From: Salinarimonas ramus
GTDB lineage: Bacteria; Pseudomonadota; Alphaproteobacteria; Rhizobiales; Beijerinckiaceae
Reading direction: 5' to 3'
NCBI RefSeq assembly: GCF_014645695.1
Contig: NZ_BMMF01000011.1
Location: forward strand, 124,001-188,000
Length of the DNA stretch: 64,000 nucleotides
Below the pieces are notes generated by a model. The model did not search any database. It saw nothing but the letters and a program-made list of their open reading frames with translations, and was not told the DNA's origin. How positions within the stretch are numbered: the stretch's first letter is position 1; each line of letters opens with the position of its first letter. Both the position numbers and the translations under genes were made by a program. Of this stretch, positions 1 through 7,733 are shown piece by piece.

Positions 1-2
1 GC

Positions 3-1064
3 GGCCCGCCGGTGGCGCAGAGGCTCGGCCTCGACACGTTCCACTTCGTCAATCGCCAGGCGGTGTTCCTTGTGCCGGCGATCCTGGTCATGGCGGGGGT
101 GTCCTTCCTCTCCCCGCGGCTCGTGCGGCGCTTGGCGCTCGCGGTCTATGCCGGCTCGCTCGCCCTCGTGCTCCTGGCGCTCGAGTTCGGGCCCGAGATC
201 AAGGGCGCGCATCGCTGGATCTATCTCGGCCCGCTCGGCGTGCAGCCGTCCGAGTTCCTCAAGCCCGCCTTCGTCGTGCTCGTCGCCTGGGCCTTCTCCG
301 AGAAGGCGCGCTCCGACATGCCGGGCACGCCCATCGCCATCCTGCTCCTGCCGCTCACGATCGTGCCGCTGATCCTGCAGCCGGATTTCGGGCAGACGAT
401 GCTCGTGACCATCGTGTGGGCCTGCCTGTTCTTCATCGCCGGCCTGCACTGGATCTGGGTGCTGGGCCTCGGCGGGGCGGGGGCGGTGGGCATCTTCGCG
501 GCCTACGAATTCCTGCCGCACGTGCGCGCGCGCATCGAGCGCTTCATGTCGGGGGATGCCTCCGAGAGCTTCCAGGTCGAGACCGCGCTGCAGAGCTTCG
601 CGTCCGGCGGCTGGCTGGGCCGCGGGCCCGGCGAGGGGACGGTGAAGCGCATCCTGCCCGACGCCCACACGGACTTCATCTTCGCGGTGACGGCGGAGGA
701 GTTCGGCATCGCGGTGTGCCTCGTCATCGTATGCGTCTACGCCTTCATCGTGCTGCGCGGCCTCGTCCTCGCCCAGCGCTCGGAGGACGCCTTCTGCCGC
801 ATGGCGGTGGCGGGCCTCGTCTTGATGTTCGGGCTCCAGGCGTCCATCAACATGATGGTGAACCTGCATCTGCTCCCGGCCAAAGGCATGACCCTGCCGT
901 TCATTTCCTACGGCGGCTCCTCGCTGATCTCGCTGGCGCTCGCCACGGGCTTCCTGATCGCGCTGACCCGCCGACGTCCCGCTGGCGCCGCGCACGCCTC
1001 CGGCTTCTCGCGCGATCTGCCGAGCAACGGCTGGGACGAGGGCTACGCGGAGCGCCCGGCATGA
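3..1064 (+). CDS. ftsW: FtsW, lipid II polymerase of the divisome (5' partial)
   Basis: Septal SEDS-family glycosyltransferase, a polytopic inner-membrane protein that polymerises lipid II with its partner PBP during division. The frame is open to the window edge, so the true start and the first helix lie upstream; 353 residues are visible. Family marks are the [13 protein letters not shown] segment around residues 222-234 and, near the end, [18 protein letters not shown], the conserved C-terminal loop and last helix of FtsW/RodA proteins. The tail after TRRR is hydrophilic and cytoplasmic. The stop overlaps the murG start (ATGA), so the two are probably translationally coupled. FtsW rather than RodA is chosen because murG, murC and murB follow. 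Confidence 0.96.
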   Translation, partial: GPPVAQRLGLDTFHFVNRQAVFLVPAILVMAGVSFLSPRLVRRLALAVYAGSLALVLLALEFGPEIKGAHRWIYLGPLGVQPSEFLKPAFVVLVAWAFSEKARSDMPGTPIAILLLPLTIVPLILQPDFGQTMLVTIVWACLFFIAGLHWIWVLGLGGAGAVGIFAAYEFLPHVRARIERFMSGDASESFQVETALQSFASGGWLGRGPGEGTVKRILPDAHTDFIFAVTAEEFGIAVCLVIVCVYAFIVLRGLVLAQRSEDAFCRMAVAGLVLMFGLQASINMMVNLHLLPAKGMTLPFISYGGSSLISLALATGFLIALTRRRPAGAAHASGFSRDLPSNGWDEGYAERPA

Positions 1065-2197
1065 ACGCACGCGCGCCGCTCGTCCTGATCTCGGCCGGAG
1101 GCACCGGCGGGCACCTCTTCCCGGCGGAGGCGCTCGCGCACGTGCTGCGGCGGCTCGGCCTGCGCGTCGTCCTCGTCACCGACGAGCGCGTCGGCGCGCT
1201 CGCCGAGCGCTTCCCGGCGGAGGAGGTGGTCTCCGTGCCCTCCGCCACGCCCTCGCGCCGCTCCGTCCTCGGCATGGTGGAGGCGGCGGGACAGCTCTGG
1301 CGCGGCGTCCTCGCCTCGCGCGCGCTGATCAAGCGGCTCGAGCCCGCGATCGTCGTCGGCTTCGGCGGCTATCCCACCGTCCCCCCGCTCTTCGCCGCCT
1401 GGAGCCTCGGCACGAAGCGGGCGATCCACGAGCAGAACGGCGTCGTGGGGCGTGCCAACCGCTTCCTGGCGTCGCGCGTCGACATGATCGCCACCGGCTT
1501 TCCCGAGGTGCGCGGCCTGCCGCGGGGCGTGCGCGCGGCGATCGTCCATACCGGCAACCCGGTGCGCCAGGCGGTGATCGAGGCGGCGAAGACGCTCTAT
1601 CCCGCGGCCCACAAGGGCGCGAAGCTGCGCCTCCTCGTCTTCGGCGGCAGCCAGGGCGCGAAGGTGATGTCGGACGTCGTTCCCGAGGCCGTGGCGAAGC
1701 TGCCGCCCGAATACCTCGAGCGCCTCGTCGTCACCCAGCAGGCCCGCGAGGAGGACATGGCGCGCGTCCTCTCCACCTACCGCGCGATCGAGGCGCAAGC
1801 GGAGGTGCGGCCCTTCTTCGCCGACCTGCCGCAACGGATCGCGGACGCGCATCTCGTCGTCGCCCGCTCCGGCGCCTCGACGGTGGCCGAGCTCGCCGCC
1901 ATCGGCCGGCCCTCGATCCTGGTGCCGCTGCCCGGCGCGCTCGACCAGGACCAGGCGGCCAACGCCCGCACGCTCCACGACGTCGGCGCCGCCCTCATGC
2001 TGCCGCAAACCGACTTCACCCCCGAGCGCCTCTGCGCCGAGCTCGTCGCGCGCTTCGAGAACCCCGAGCGCCTCACCGAGGCGGCGCTGAAGGCCAAGGC
2101 CGCCGGGGCCGTCGACGCCGCCGAGCGCCTCGCCGCCGCGATCCTGGGATTGGCGGGGATCGATCCGGCGCGCTATGCCAGTCAGGCGACGGCCTGA
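1061..2197 (+). CDS. murG: MurG, UDP-GlcNAc:lipid I GlcNAc transferase
   Basis: Membrane-associated glycosyltransferase (GT28) that adds GlcNAc to lipid I to give lipid II. The 378-residue product has the N-terminal glycine-rich loop [15 protein letters not shown], the [11 protein letters not shown] acceptor-side motif, FGGSQGA at the start of the C-terminal Rossmann domain, and the UDP-GlcNAc pocket [20 protein letters not shown]. Length matches the family. The start is the ATG overlapping the ftsW stop by four bases; the frame is open much further upstream, but that stretch lies inside ftsW and has no family similarity. Confidence 0.97.
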   Translation: MNARAPLVLISAGGTGGHLFPAEALAHVLRRLGLRVVLVTDERVGALAERFPAEEVVSVPSATPSRRSVLGMVEAAGQLWRGVLASRALIKRLEPAIVVGFGGYPTVPPLFAAWSLGTKRAIHEQNGVVGRANRFLASRVDMIATGFPEVRGLPRGVRAAIVHTGNPVRQAVIEAAKTLYPAAHKGAKLRLLVFGGSQGAKVMSDVVPEAVAKLPPEYLERLVVTQQAREEDMARVLSTYRAIEAQAEVRPFFADLPQRIADAHLVVARSGASTVAELAAIGRPSILVPLPGALDQDQAANARTLHDVGAALMLPQTDFTPERLCAELVARFENPERLTEAALKAKAAGAVDAAERLAAAILGLAGIDPARYASQATA

Positions 2198-2235
2198 GCC
2201 GCGCCGCCCCGTCGACACGAACCGAGACACATCCC

Positions 2236-3651
2236 ATGAAGCTGCCTCCGAAGCTCGGACCCATCCATTTCATCGGCATCGGCGGCATCGGCATGTCCGG
2301 CATCGCCGAGGTGATGCACAATCTCGGCTACACGGTCCAGGGATCGGACGCGGGCGAGAACGCCAACGTCCAGCGCCTGCGCGAGAAGGGCGTCGCGGTC
2401 CATGTCGGGCACGACGCGGCGCATCTCGGCGATGCCGAGGTCGTCGTCGTCTCCACCGCCATCCGGCGCGACAATCCCGAGCTCAAGGCCGCGCGCGAGG
2501 CGCGCCTGCCCGTCGTGCGGCGGGCCGAGATGCTGGCCGAGCTGATGCGGCTCAAGACCTGCGTCGCCATCGCCGGCACGCACGGCAAGACGACGACGAC
2601 CTCCCTCGTCGCGACGCTGCTCGACGGCGGCGGCTTCGATCCCACCGTGATCAACGGCGGCATCATCAACGCCTACGGCACCAATGCCCGCATGGGCAAG
2701 GGCGACTGGATGGTGGTGGAGGCGGACGAGAGCGACGGCACCTTCCTGAAGCTGCCGGCGGATTACGCCATCGTCACCAACATCGACCCGGAGCATCTCG
2801 ACCATTTCGGCAGCTTCGACGCCATCAAGGAGGCGTTCCGCTCCTTCATCGAGAACATCCCCTTCTACGGCTTCGCCGTGATGTGCACGGACCATCCCAC
2901 GGTGCAGGACCTCGTCGGCAAGATCGAGGACCGGCGCATCGTCACCTACGGGCAGAACCCGCAGGCCGACGTGCGCCTGCTCGACCTCGACCTCTCGGGC
3001 GGGCAGGGGCGCTTCAACGTGCTGATCCGCGACCGCAAGAACGATTCCGCCAGCGTCATCGACGACGTGGTCATGCCGATGCCCGGCCTGCACAACGCGC
3101 TCAACGCCACCGCCGCCATCGCGGTCGCCCACGAGCTCGGCGTGCCGGGCGAGACGATCCGCCGGGCGCTCGCCAAGTTCGGCGGGGTGAAGCGCCGCTT
3201 CACGCGCGTGGGCGAATGGAAGGGCGCGGCCATCTTCGACGATTACGGGCACCACCCCGTGGAGATCGCCGCCGTGCTCCAGGCGGCGCGGGCCTCCACA
3301 AAGGGCAAGGTCGTCGCGGTCGTCCAGCCCCACCGCTACACGCGCCTGCACGCGCTGTTCGACGCCTTCTGCACCTGCTTCAACGATGCCGACGCCGTGA
3401 TCGTCGCGCCGGTCTACGCCGCCGGCGAGGCGCCGATCGAGGGCGCTGACCGCGACGCGCTCGTGTCGGGCCTCAAGGCGCGGGGCCACCGTCGCGCGAT
3501 CGCGCTCGAGGGACCCGAGCAGCTGCCGGAGGTGATCGCGGGCCTCGCCGAGCCCGAGGATTTCGTCGTCTGCCTCGGCGCGGGCACCATCACCCAATGG
3601 GCGCAGGCGCTGCCGGCGGGGCTCGCCGCCCTCGACGAGGGGGCGCGGTGA
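2236..3651 (+). CDS. murC: MurC, UDP-N-acetylmuramate--L-alanine ligase
   Basis: Cytoplasmic ATP-dependent Mur ligase adding L-Ala to UDP-MurNAc. The 471-residue product has the N-terminal nucleotide-sugar motif [17 protein letters not shown], the ATP P-loop [10 protein letters not shown] at about residues 114-123, the EADESDGTF metal/substrate segment, and [10 protein letters not shown] in the C-terminal domain. It begins 38 bases after murG and its stop overlaps the GTG start of murB, so it is part of the same transcription unit. Confidence 0.98.
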   Translation: MKLPPKLGPIHFIGIGGIGMSGIAEVMHNLGYTVQGSDAGENANVQRLREKGVAVHVGHDAAHLGDAEVVVVSTAIRRDNPELKAAREARLPVVRRAEMLAELMRLKTCVAIAGTHGKTTTTSLVATLLDGGGFDPTVINGGIINAYGTNARMGKGDWMVVEADESDGTFLKLPADYAIVTNIDPEHLDHFGSFDAIKEAFRSFIENIPFYGFAVMCTDHPTVQDLVGKIEDRRIVTYGQNPQADVRLLDLDLSGGQGRFNVLIRDRKNDSASVIDDVVMPMPGLHNALNATAAIAVAHELGVPGETIRRALAKFGGVKRRFTRVGEWKGAAIFDDYGHHPVEIAAVLQAARASTKGKVVAVVQPHRYTRLHALFDAFCTCFNDADAVIVAPVYAAGEAPIEGADRDALVSGLKARGHRRAIALEGPEQLPEVIAGLAEPEDFVVCLGAGTITQWAQALPAGLAALDEGAR

Positions 3652-4574
3652 GCTTTCCGGACATCACGGGCGAGATCCGCGCGGCGGCGCCCGAGCTGCG
3701 CGGCACGCTCGCGGCGAACGCGCCGAGCGCGCCGCTCACCTGGTTTCGCGCCGGCGGGCCGGTGCAGGCGCTGTTCACGCCCGCCGACGAGGCGGACCTC
3801 GCGCATCTCCTCGCCGCTCTCCCCGACGAGATCCCGGTCACGGTGGTCGGGCTCGGATCGAACCTCCTCGTGCGCGACGGCGGGCTGCCGGGCGTGCTGG
3901 TGCGCCTCGCAAAAGGCTTCGCGCAGATCGCGGTCGAGGGCCTGCGCGTCGAGGCCGGCGCCGGCGCGGCGGACGTGAAGGTCGCGCGCGCCGCCGCGGA
4001 GGCGGGCGTCGACGGCCTCGCCTTCCTGCGCGGCATTCCCGGCGCCATCGGCGGCGCGCTGGCGATGAACGCGGGAGCCTACGGCGGCGAGGTGAAGGAC
4101 GTGCTCGTCGCCGCCCGCGGCCTCGACCGGCGGGGGAGGGCGGCCACGTTCACGAACGAGGAGATGGGCTTCTCCTACCGGCACTGCGCGGTGCCGGACG
4201 ACGTGATCTTCACGCACGCGACCTTCGAGGGCCGGCCAGGCGAGCCCGCGGCGATCCTCGCGGCGATGAACGAGATCACCGAGAAGCGCTCCACGACCCA
4301 GCCCGTGAGCACGCGCACCGGCGGCTCGACCTTCGCCAATCCCGGCGGGCCCGGCGGCTCGCCCAAGGCCTGGGAGCTCATCGACGCCGCCGGCTGCCGC
4401 GGCCTCTCGCGGGGCGCGGCGCAGGTCTCCGAGCTGCACTGCAACTTCCTCGTCAACCACGGCGGCGCCAGCGCGGCCGACATCGAGGCGCTCGGCGAGG
4501 AGGTCCGTCGCCGCGTGCGCGAGACGTCCGGGGTCGAGCTCAGGTGGGAGATCCGGCGGGTGGGGGTGGGGTGA
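3648..4574 (+). CDS. murB: MurB, UDP-N-acetylenolpyruvoylglucosamine reductase
   Basis: FAD-dependent reductase making UDP-MurNAc from UDP-GlcNAc-enolpyruvate with NADPH. The 308-residue product has the FAD-binding signatures [12 protein letters not shown] and [25 protein letters not shown] for the substrate arginine, and TGGSTFANP, which carries the catalytic serine. The GTG at 3648 overlaps the murC stop (GTGA) and begins [11 protein letters not shown]; the frame is open upstream but only within murC. In many relatives ddl, ftsQ, ftsA and ftsZ follow; here the cluster ends and an antiporter operon converges seven bases later. Confidence 0.97.
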   Translation: MSFPDITGEIRAAAPELRGTLAANAPSAPLTWFRAGGPVQALFTPADEADLAHLLAALPDEIPVTVVGLGSNLLVRDGGLPGVLVRLAKGFAQIAVEGLRVEAGAGAADVKVARAAAEAGVDGLAFLRGIPGAIGGALAMNAGAYGGEVKDVLVAARGLDRRGRAATFTNEEMGFSYRHCAVPDDVIFTHATFEGRPGEPAAILAAMNEITEKRSTTQPVSTRTGGSTFANPGGPGGSPKAWELIDAAGCRGLSRGAAQVSELHCNFLVNHGGASAADIEALGEEVRRRVRETSGVELRWEIRRVGVG

Positions 4575-4581
4575 GCCGGCC

Positions 4582-4995
4582 TCACGCCCGCTCGGCCGTC
4601 TCCTCCGCCGCCGCCTTCTCCTCCTCCTCGGTCGACGACAGGGTCGACCACGGCGCGTCGGTGCCGGTGGGGGTCAGCTCGGCCTCCGTGGCGCGGTCGC
4701 ACAGGATGTGGGCCTTGGCGATCATGTAGGCGGTGATCGGGGCTGCGAGGAACAGGAAGAGCGTGATAAGCAGCTCGTGATAGGACAGGTAGCCCCGCGT
4801 CGCGCCCGCATGGATCATCGAGGCGACGAGGATCGCGCCGATGCCGAGCGTCGTCGCCTTGGTGGGCCCGTGCAGGCGCCGCATCATGTCGGGCAGCTTC
4901 GCGAGCCCGATCGAGCCCACGATCAGGAAGAAGGCGCCGACGATCAGCAGCGCGGAGACGATGAGCTCGAGCCAGAAGGGCATGTCGTTCGTCAT
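4582..4995 (-). CDS. mrpG: MrpG/PhaG/MnhG, small subunit of the multisubunit Na+/H+ antiporter
   Basis: Last gene of the Mrp operon. The 137-residue inner-membrane protein has three predicted helices (about 8-30, 45-65 and 70-92) and the family segment GSIGLAKLPDMMRRLHGPTKATTLG. The C-terminus is an acidic cytoplasmic tail of about 45 residues rich in Glu and Ala (from about residue 93), longer than in minimal MnhG proteins. It follows mrpF with a 7-base gap, and its stop faces the murB stop. Confidence 0.93.
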   Translation of the reverse strand: MTNDMPFWLELIVSALLIVGAFFLIVGSIGLAKLPDMMRRLHGPTKATTLGIGAILVASMIHAGATRGYLSYHELLITLFLFLAAPITAYMIAKAHILCDRATEAELTPTGTDAPWSTLSSTEEEEKAAAEETAERA

Positions 4996-5002
4996 GGCTC
5001 TC

Positions 5003-5272
5003 TCACTCGATGATGTTGCCGCGCAGCACGAACTTGCAGAACGCCACCGTCGACAGGAAGCCCACCATGGCGACGAGGAGCGCCGCCTCGAAATAGACCG
5101 GCGTGGCGTACCAGATGCCGATCATGATGGTGAGCGCGATGGCGTTGATGACCATCGTGTCGAGCGCGAGCACGCGGTCGAGCAGGTCCGGGCCCTTGGA
5201 CAGGCGCCAGATGTTGAGCGCGATGGAGATCGCGATGGAGGCGATGGCGACGAGGGAGGCGATCTCGATCAT
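5003..5272 (-). CDS. mrpF: MrpF/PhaF/MnhF subunit
   Basis: Small 89-residue membrane subunit of the Mrp antiporter with three hydrophobic helices and the family core RLSKGPDLLDRVLALDTMVINAIAL. The ATG at 5272 overlaps the mrpE stop by four bases. An upstream extension of the frame exists only inside mrpE and is not homologous to the family. Confidence 0.94.
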   Translation of the reverse strand: MIEIASLVAIASIAISIALNIWRLSKGPDLLDRVLALDTMVINAIALTIMIGIWYATPVYFEAALLVAMVGFLSTVAFCKFVLRGNIIE

Positions 5273-5757
5273 TCGAAGATCTCCATGAGGCGCCGCTCGT
5301 AGCGGTCCTTGATCTGGGCGACGGTGCCCTCCGGATCGTCCGTCTCGAGGCAATGGACGAGGAGCGCGCGACCGCAGGCGGAGAGATCCGCCGAGACGGT
5401 GCCCGGCGTCATGGTGATGGTCCCGGCGAGCACCGTGATCGCCTCCGGCGAGCGCAGCTCGAGGGGGATCGTCACGAAGCGCGAGCGCAGGCTGTCGCCC
5501 TTGCGGAAGAGCACGAGCCAGGCGACCTGCACGTTGGAGACGACGATGTCCCACAGAACGATGCCGAGATAGGCGAGGATCTTGAAGGGATGGCGCACCC
5601 GCGGGCGGCCCGGCCAGTAGGGCGCCGTGAACATCGGCACGAGGATGCCGATGACGAGGCCGAGCAGGACCGCGCCCACGGAGAACGAATTCACGAGCAG
5701 GATCCAGACGGCCGTGATCACGAGCGTCAGGACGGGATGGGGCAGGATGCGCGACAT
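5269..5757 (-). CDS. mrpE: MrpE/PhaE/MnhE subunit
   Basis: 162-residue membrane subunit of the Mrp antiporter. Two N-terminal helices (about 8-45 and 60-83) are followed by a cytoplasmic domain with the family motif VLAGTITMTPGTVSADL. The start at 5757 shares one base with the mrpD stop (TGATG), and the stop overlaps the mrpF start. A longer open frame upstream belongs to the shadow of mrpD. Confidence 0.95.
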   Translation of the reverse strand: MSRILPHPVLTLVITAVWILLVNSFSVGAVLLGLVIGILVPMFTAPYWPGRPRVRHPFKILAYLGIVLWDIVVSNVQVAWLVLFRKGDSLRSRFVTIPLELRSPEAITVLAGTITMTPGTVSADLSACGRALLVHCLETDDPEGTVAQIKDRYERRLMEIFE

Positions 5758-7328
5758 CAGCGGCTCCAGTCCGGGACGATGGCCGGGTCGAACACGGCGG
5801 CGACGTAGCCGGCGGGATCGAGGATCTGGCGTGCGGTGGCCTCGAAGGCCTCCGTCGCCGGGCCGGCGAAGACGACGAGCAGGGCCGCGAACGCCAGAAG
5901 CGCGTAGACGGACAGCCGCATGGCGCCCGTCTCCTTGCGCGGCGTGTCGAACTCGCGCTCCGGCGGCGGCGCCGCCGCGACGAGGCCGCCGCCCACCGCC
6001 TGCGCCTTCCAGAACAGGGTCGAGCCGGCTCGCGCGAAGCCGATGATCACGACGAGGCTGGTCACGAGGACGAGGGCCCAGATCCACGGCCCGTAGGCGG
6101 AGGCGCGGGCGGCGTCGAGGATGAGGAGCTTGCCGATGAAGCCCGAGAAGGGCGGCAGGCCCGCCATGGCGATGGCCGCGACGAAGAACAGCCCCGACAG
6201 GAGCGCGTCGTTGCCCACGGGCGGCGCGGTCCGAAGCGCGTCCCCGGAGGCGCCGCGCCGGCGGGTCACCATGTCGGCGATGAGGAAGAGCACCGCGGCC
6301 GCCACCGTCGAGTGGACGGCGTAGTAGAGCGCGGCGGTCAACCCCTCGACGTCGAAGAGGCCGAGCGCCACGAGGAGCGACCCCATCGACCAGACCACGG
6401 AGAAGGCGACGAGATCGACGAGCCGGCGCGTCGCCAGCACGCCCAGCGCACCGACGAGGAGGGTGACGAGCGCGGCCGGTATGATCCAGGGCGCCGCCGT
6501 CCAGGCGATCTCGCCGGCCTCCGGCCCGAACACCATCGCGTGCATGCGGATGATGGAATAGGCGCCCACCTTCGTCATGATGGCGAAGATGGCGGCGGCG
6601 GGGGCCGACGCCGCGCCATAGGTCGTCGGCAGCCACCAATGCAGCGGCGCGAGCGAGGATTTCAGCGCGAAGACGAGGAAGAGGAGCAGCGCTCCCACCC
6701 GCAGCAAAGCCACGTCGCCGGCGGCGACCTCCGCCGAGCGCCGGGCGATGTCGGCCATGTTGAGCGTGCCGGTGGTGGCGTAGATCAGCCCGATGGCGAA
6801 GAGGAAGAGCGTCGAGCCGATCAGGTTGATCGTGACGTAGTGGAAGCCCGCCTTCAGCCGCGCCGGGCCGCCGCCGTGCAGCATCAGCCCGTAGGAGGCG
6901 ATGAGCATCACCTCGAAGAACACGAACAGGTTGAACGCGTCCCCCGTGAGGAAGGCGCCCATGATGCCCATCAGCTGGAACTGGAAGAGCGCGTGGAAGT
7001 GGCGCCCCTTCTCGTCCCAGCCGCCCGACGCGTAGGCGACGACCACGAGGCCGAGAATGCCCGTCAGCAGCACCATCAGCGCCGAGAGGCGATCGAGCAC
7101 GAGGATGATGCCGAAGGGCACCGGCCAGTTGCCGAGGAGGTAGGGCCGCGTCTCGCCGTCCGCCGCCAGCGCGTAGAGGTAGATTCCGAGCGCGAGCAGC
7201 GCCGCCGTCGCCACGCCCGAGACGATGCGCTGCAGGCGCAGGTCGTCGCGCAGCGCCAGCACGATGAAGGCCGCCGTGAAGGCCGGCAGGAGGATGGGGG
7301 CGATGATCAGGTGGTTCATGACGCTCAC
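5757..7328 (-). CDS. mrpD: MrpD/PhaD/MnhD, NuoM/NuoN-like proton-conducting subunit
   Basis: Large polytopic subunit (about 14 helices, 523 residues) related to complex I NuoM/NuoN, forming part of the ion path of the Na+/H+ antiporter. Family segments include NLFVFFEVMLIASYGLMLHG, the conserved lysine region FALKSSLAPLHWWLPTTYGAA and MAGLPPFSGFIGKLLIL. The GTG at 7328 overlaps the mrpC stop (GTGA); the in-frame ATG at 7319 gives MNHLIIAPILLP, which is the usual family N-terminus, so the true start may be nine bases later. Confidence 0.96.
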   Translation of the reverse strand: MSVMNHLIIAPILLPAFTAAFIVLALRDDLRLQRIVSGVATAALLALGIYLYALAADGETRPYLLGNWPVPFGIILVLDRLSALMVLLTGILGLVVVAYASGGWDEKGRHFHALFQFQLMGIMGAFLTGDAFNLFVFFEVMLIASYGLMLHGGGPARLKAGFHYVTINLIGSTLFLFAIGLIYATTGTLNMADIARRSAEVAAGDVALLRVGALLLFLVFALKSSLAPLHWWLPTTYGAASAPAAAIFAIMTKVGAYSIIRMHAMVFGPEAGEIAWTAAPWIIPAALVTLLVGALGVLATRRLVDLVAFSVVWSMGSLLVALGLFDVEGLTAALYYAVHSTVAAAVLFLIADMVTRRRGASGDALRTAPPVGNDALLSGLFFVAAIAMAGLPPFSGFIGKLLILDAARASAYGPWIWALVLVTSLVVIIGFARAGSTLFWKAQAVGGGLVAAAPPPEREFDTPRKETGAMRLSVYALLAFAALLVVFAGPATEAFEATARQILDPAGYVAAVFDPAIVPDWSR

Positions 7329-7732
7329 ACGCCCCGCTCGGAGGCCGCGGCCGCGCCGGGCTCGAGGCCGGTGTCGGTGGCCGTCGTGCGCCCGCTCTCG
7401 CTGTCGGCCCGCTCGCGCGCGCCGACGCCGTCGTCGCCGCTCTCGAGGAAGCCGCGCAGCGCCAGCACCACGATGAGCGCCGTCATGCCGAAGGAGATGA
7501 CGATGGCGGTGAGCACGAGGGCCTGCGGCAGCGGGTCGGTGTAGACCTTCACGTCGGGGCTGTAGATCGGCGGCGCGTCGATGGCGAGCCGGCCCATGGC
7601 GAAGAGGAAGACGTTGACCGCGTAGGACAGGAAGGCGAGCCCGATGATGACGGGGAAGGTCTGCGCCCGGAACAGCAGGTAGACCCCCGCCGCCGTGAGC
7701 GCGCCGATGCCGGTCGCGACGAGAAGCTCCAT
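7325..7732 (-). CDS. mrpC: MrpC/PhaC/MnhC, NuoK-like subunit
   Basis: 135-residue, three-helix membrane protein related to NuoK. Core segments are FRAQTFPVIIGLAFLSYAVNVFLFAMGRL and DPLPQALVLTAIVISFGMTALIVVL, the latter holding the NuoK-type DPxPQALVLTAIVI motif. The start at 7732 lies one base after the mrpA stop. The C-terminus has about 35 extra hydrophilic, Glu/Ser/Thr-rich residues after the last helix. Confidence 0.95.
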   Translation of the reverse strand: MELLVATGIGALTAAGVYLLFRAQTFPVIIGLAFLSYAVNVFLFAMGRLAIDAPPIYSPDVKVYTDPLPQALVLTAIVISFGMTALIVVLALRGFLESGDDGVGARERADSESGRTTATDTGLEPGAAAASERGV

Positions 7733-7733
7733 C

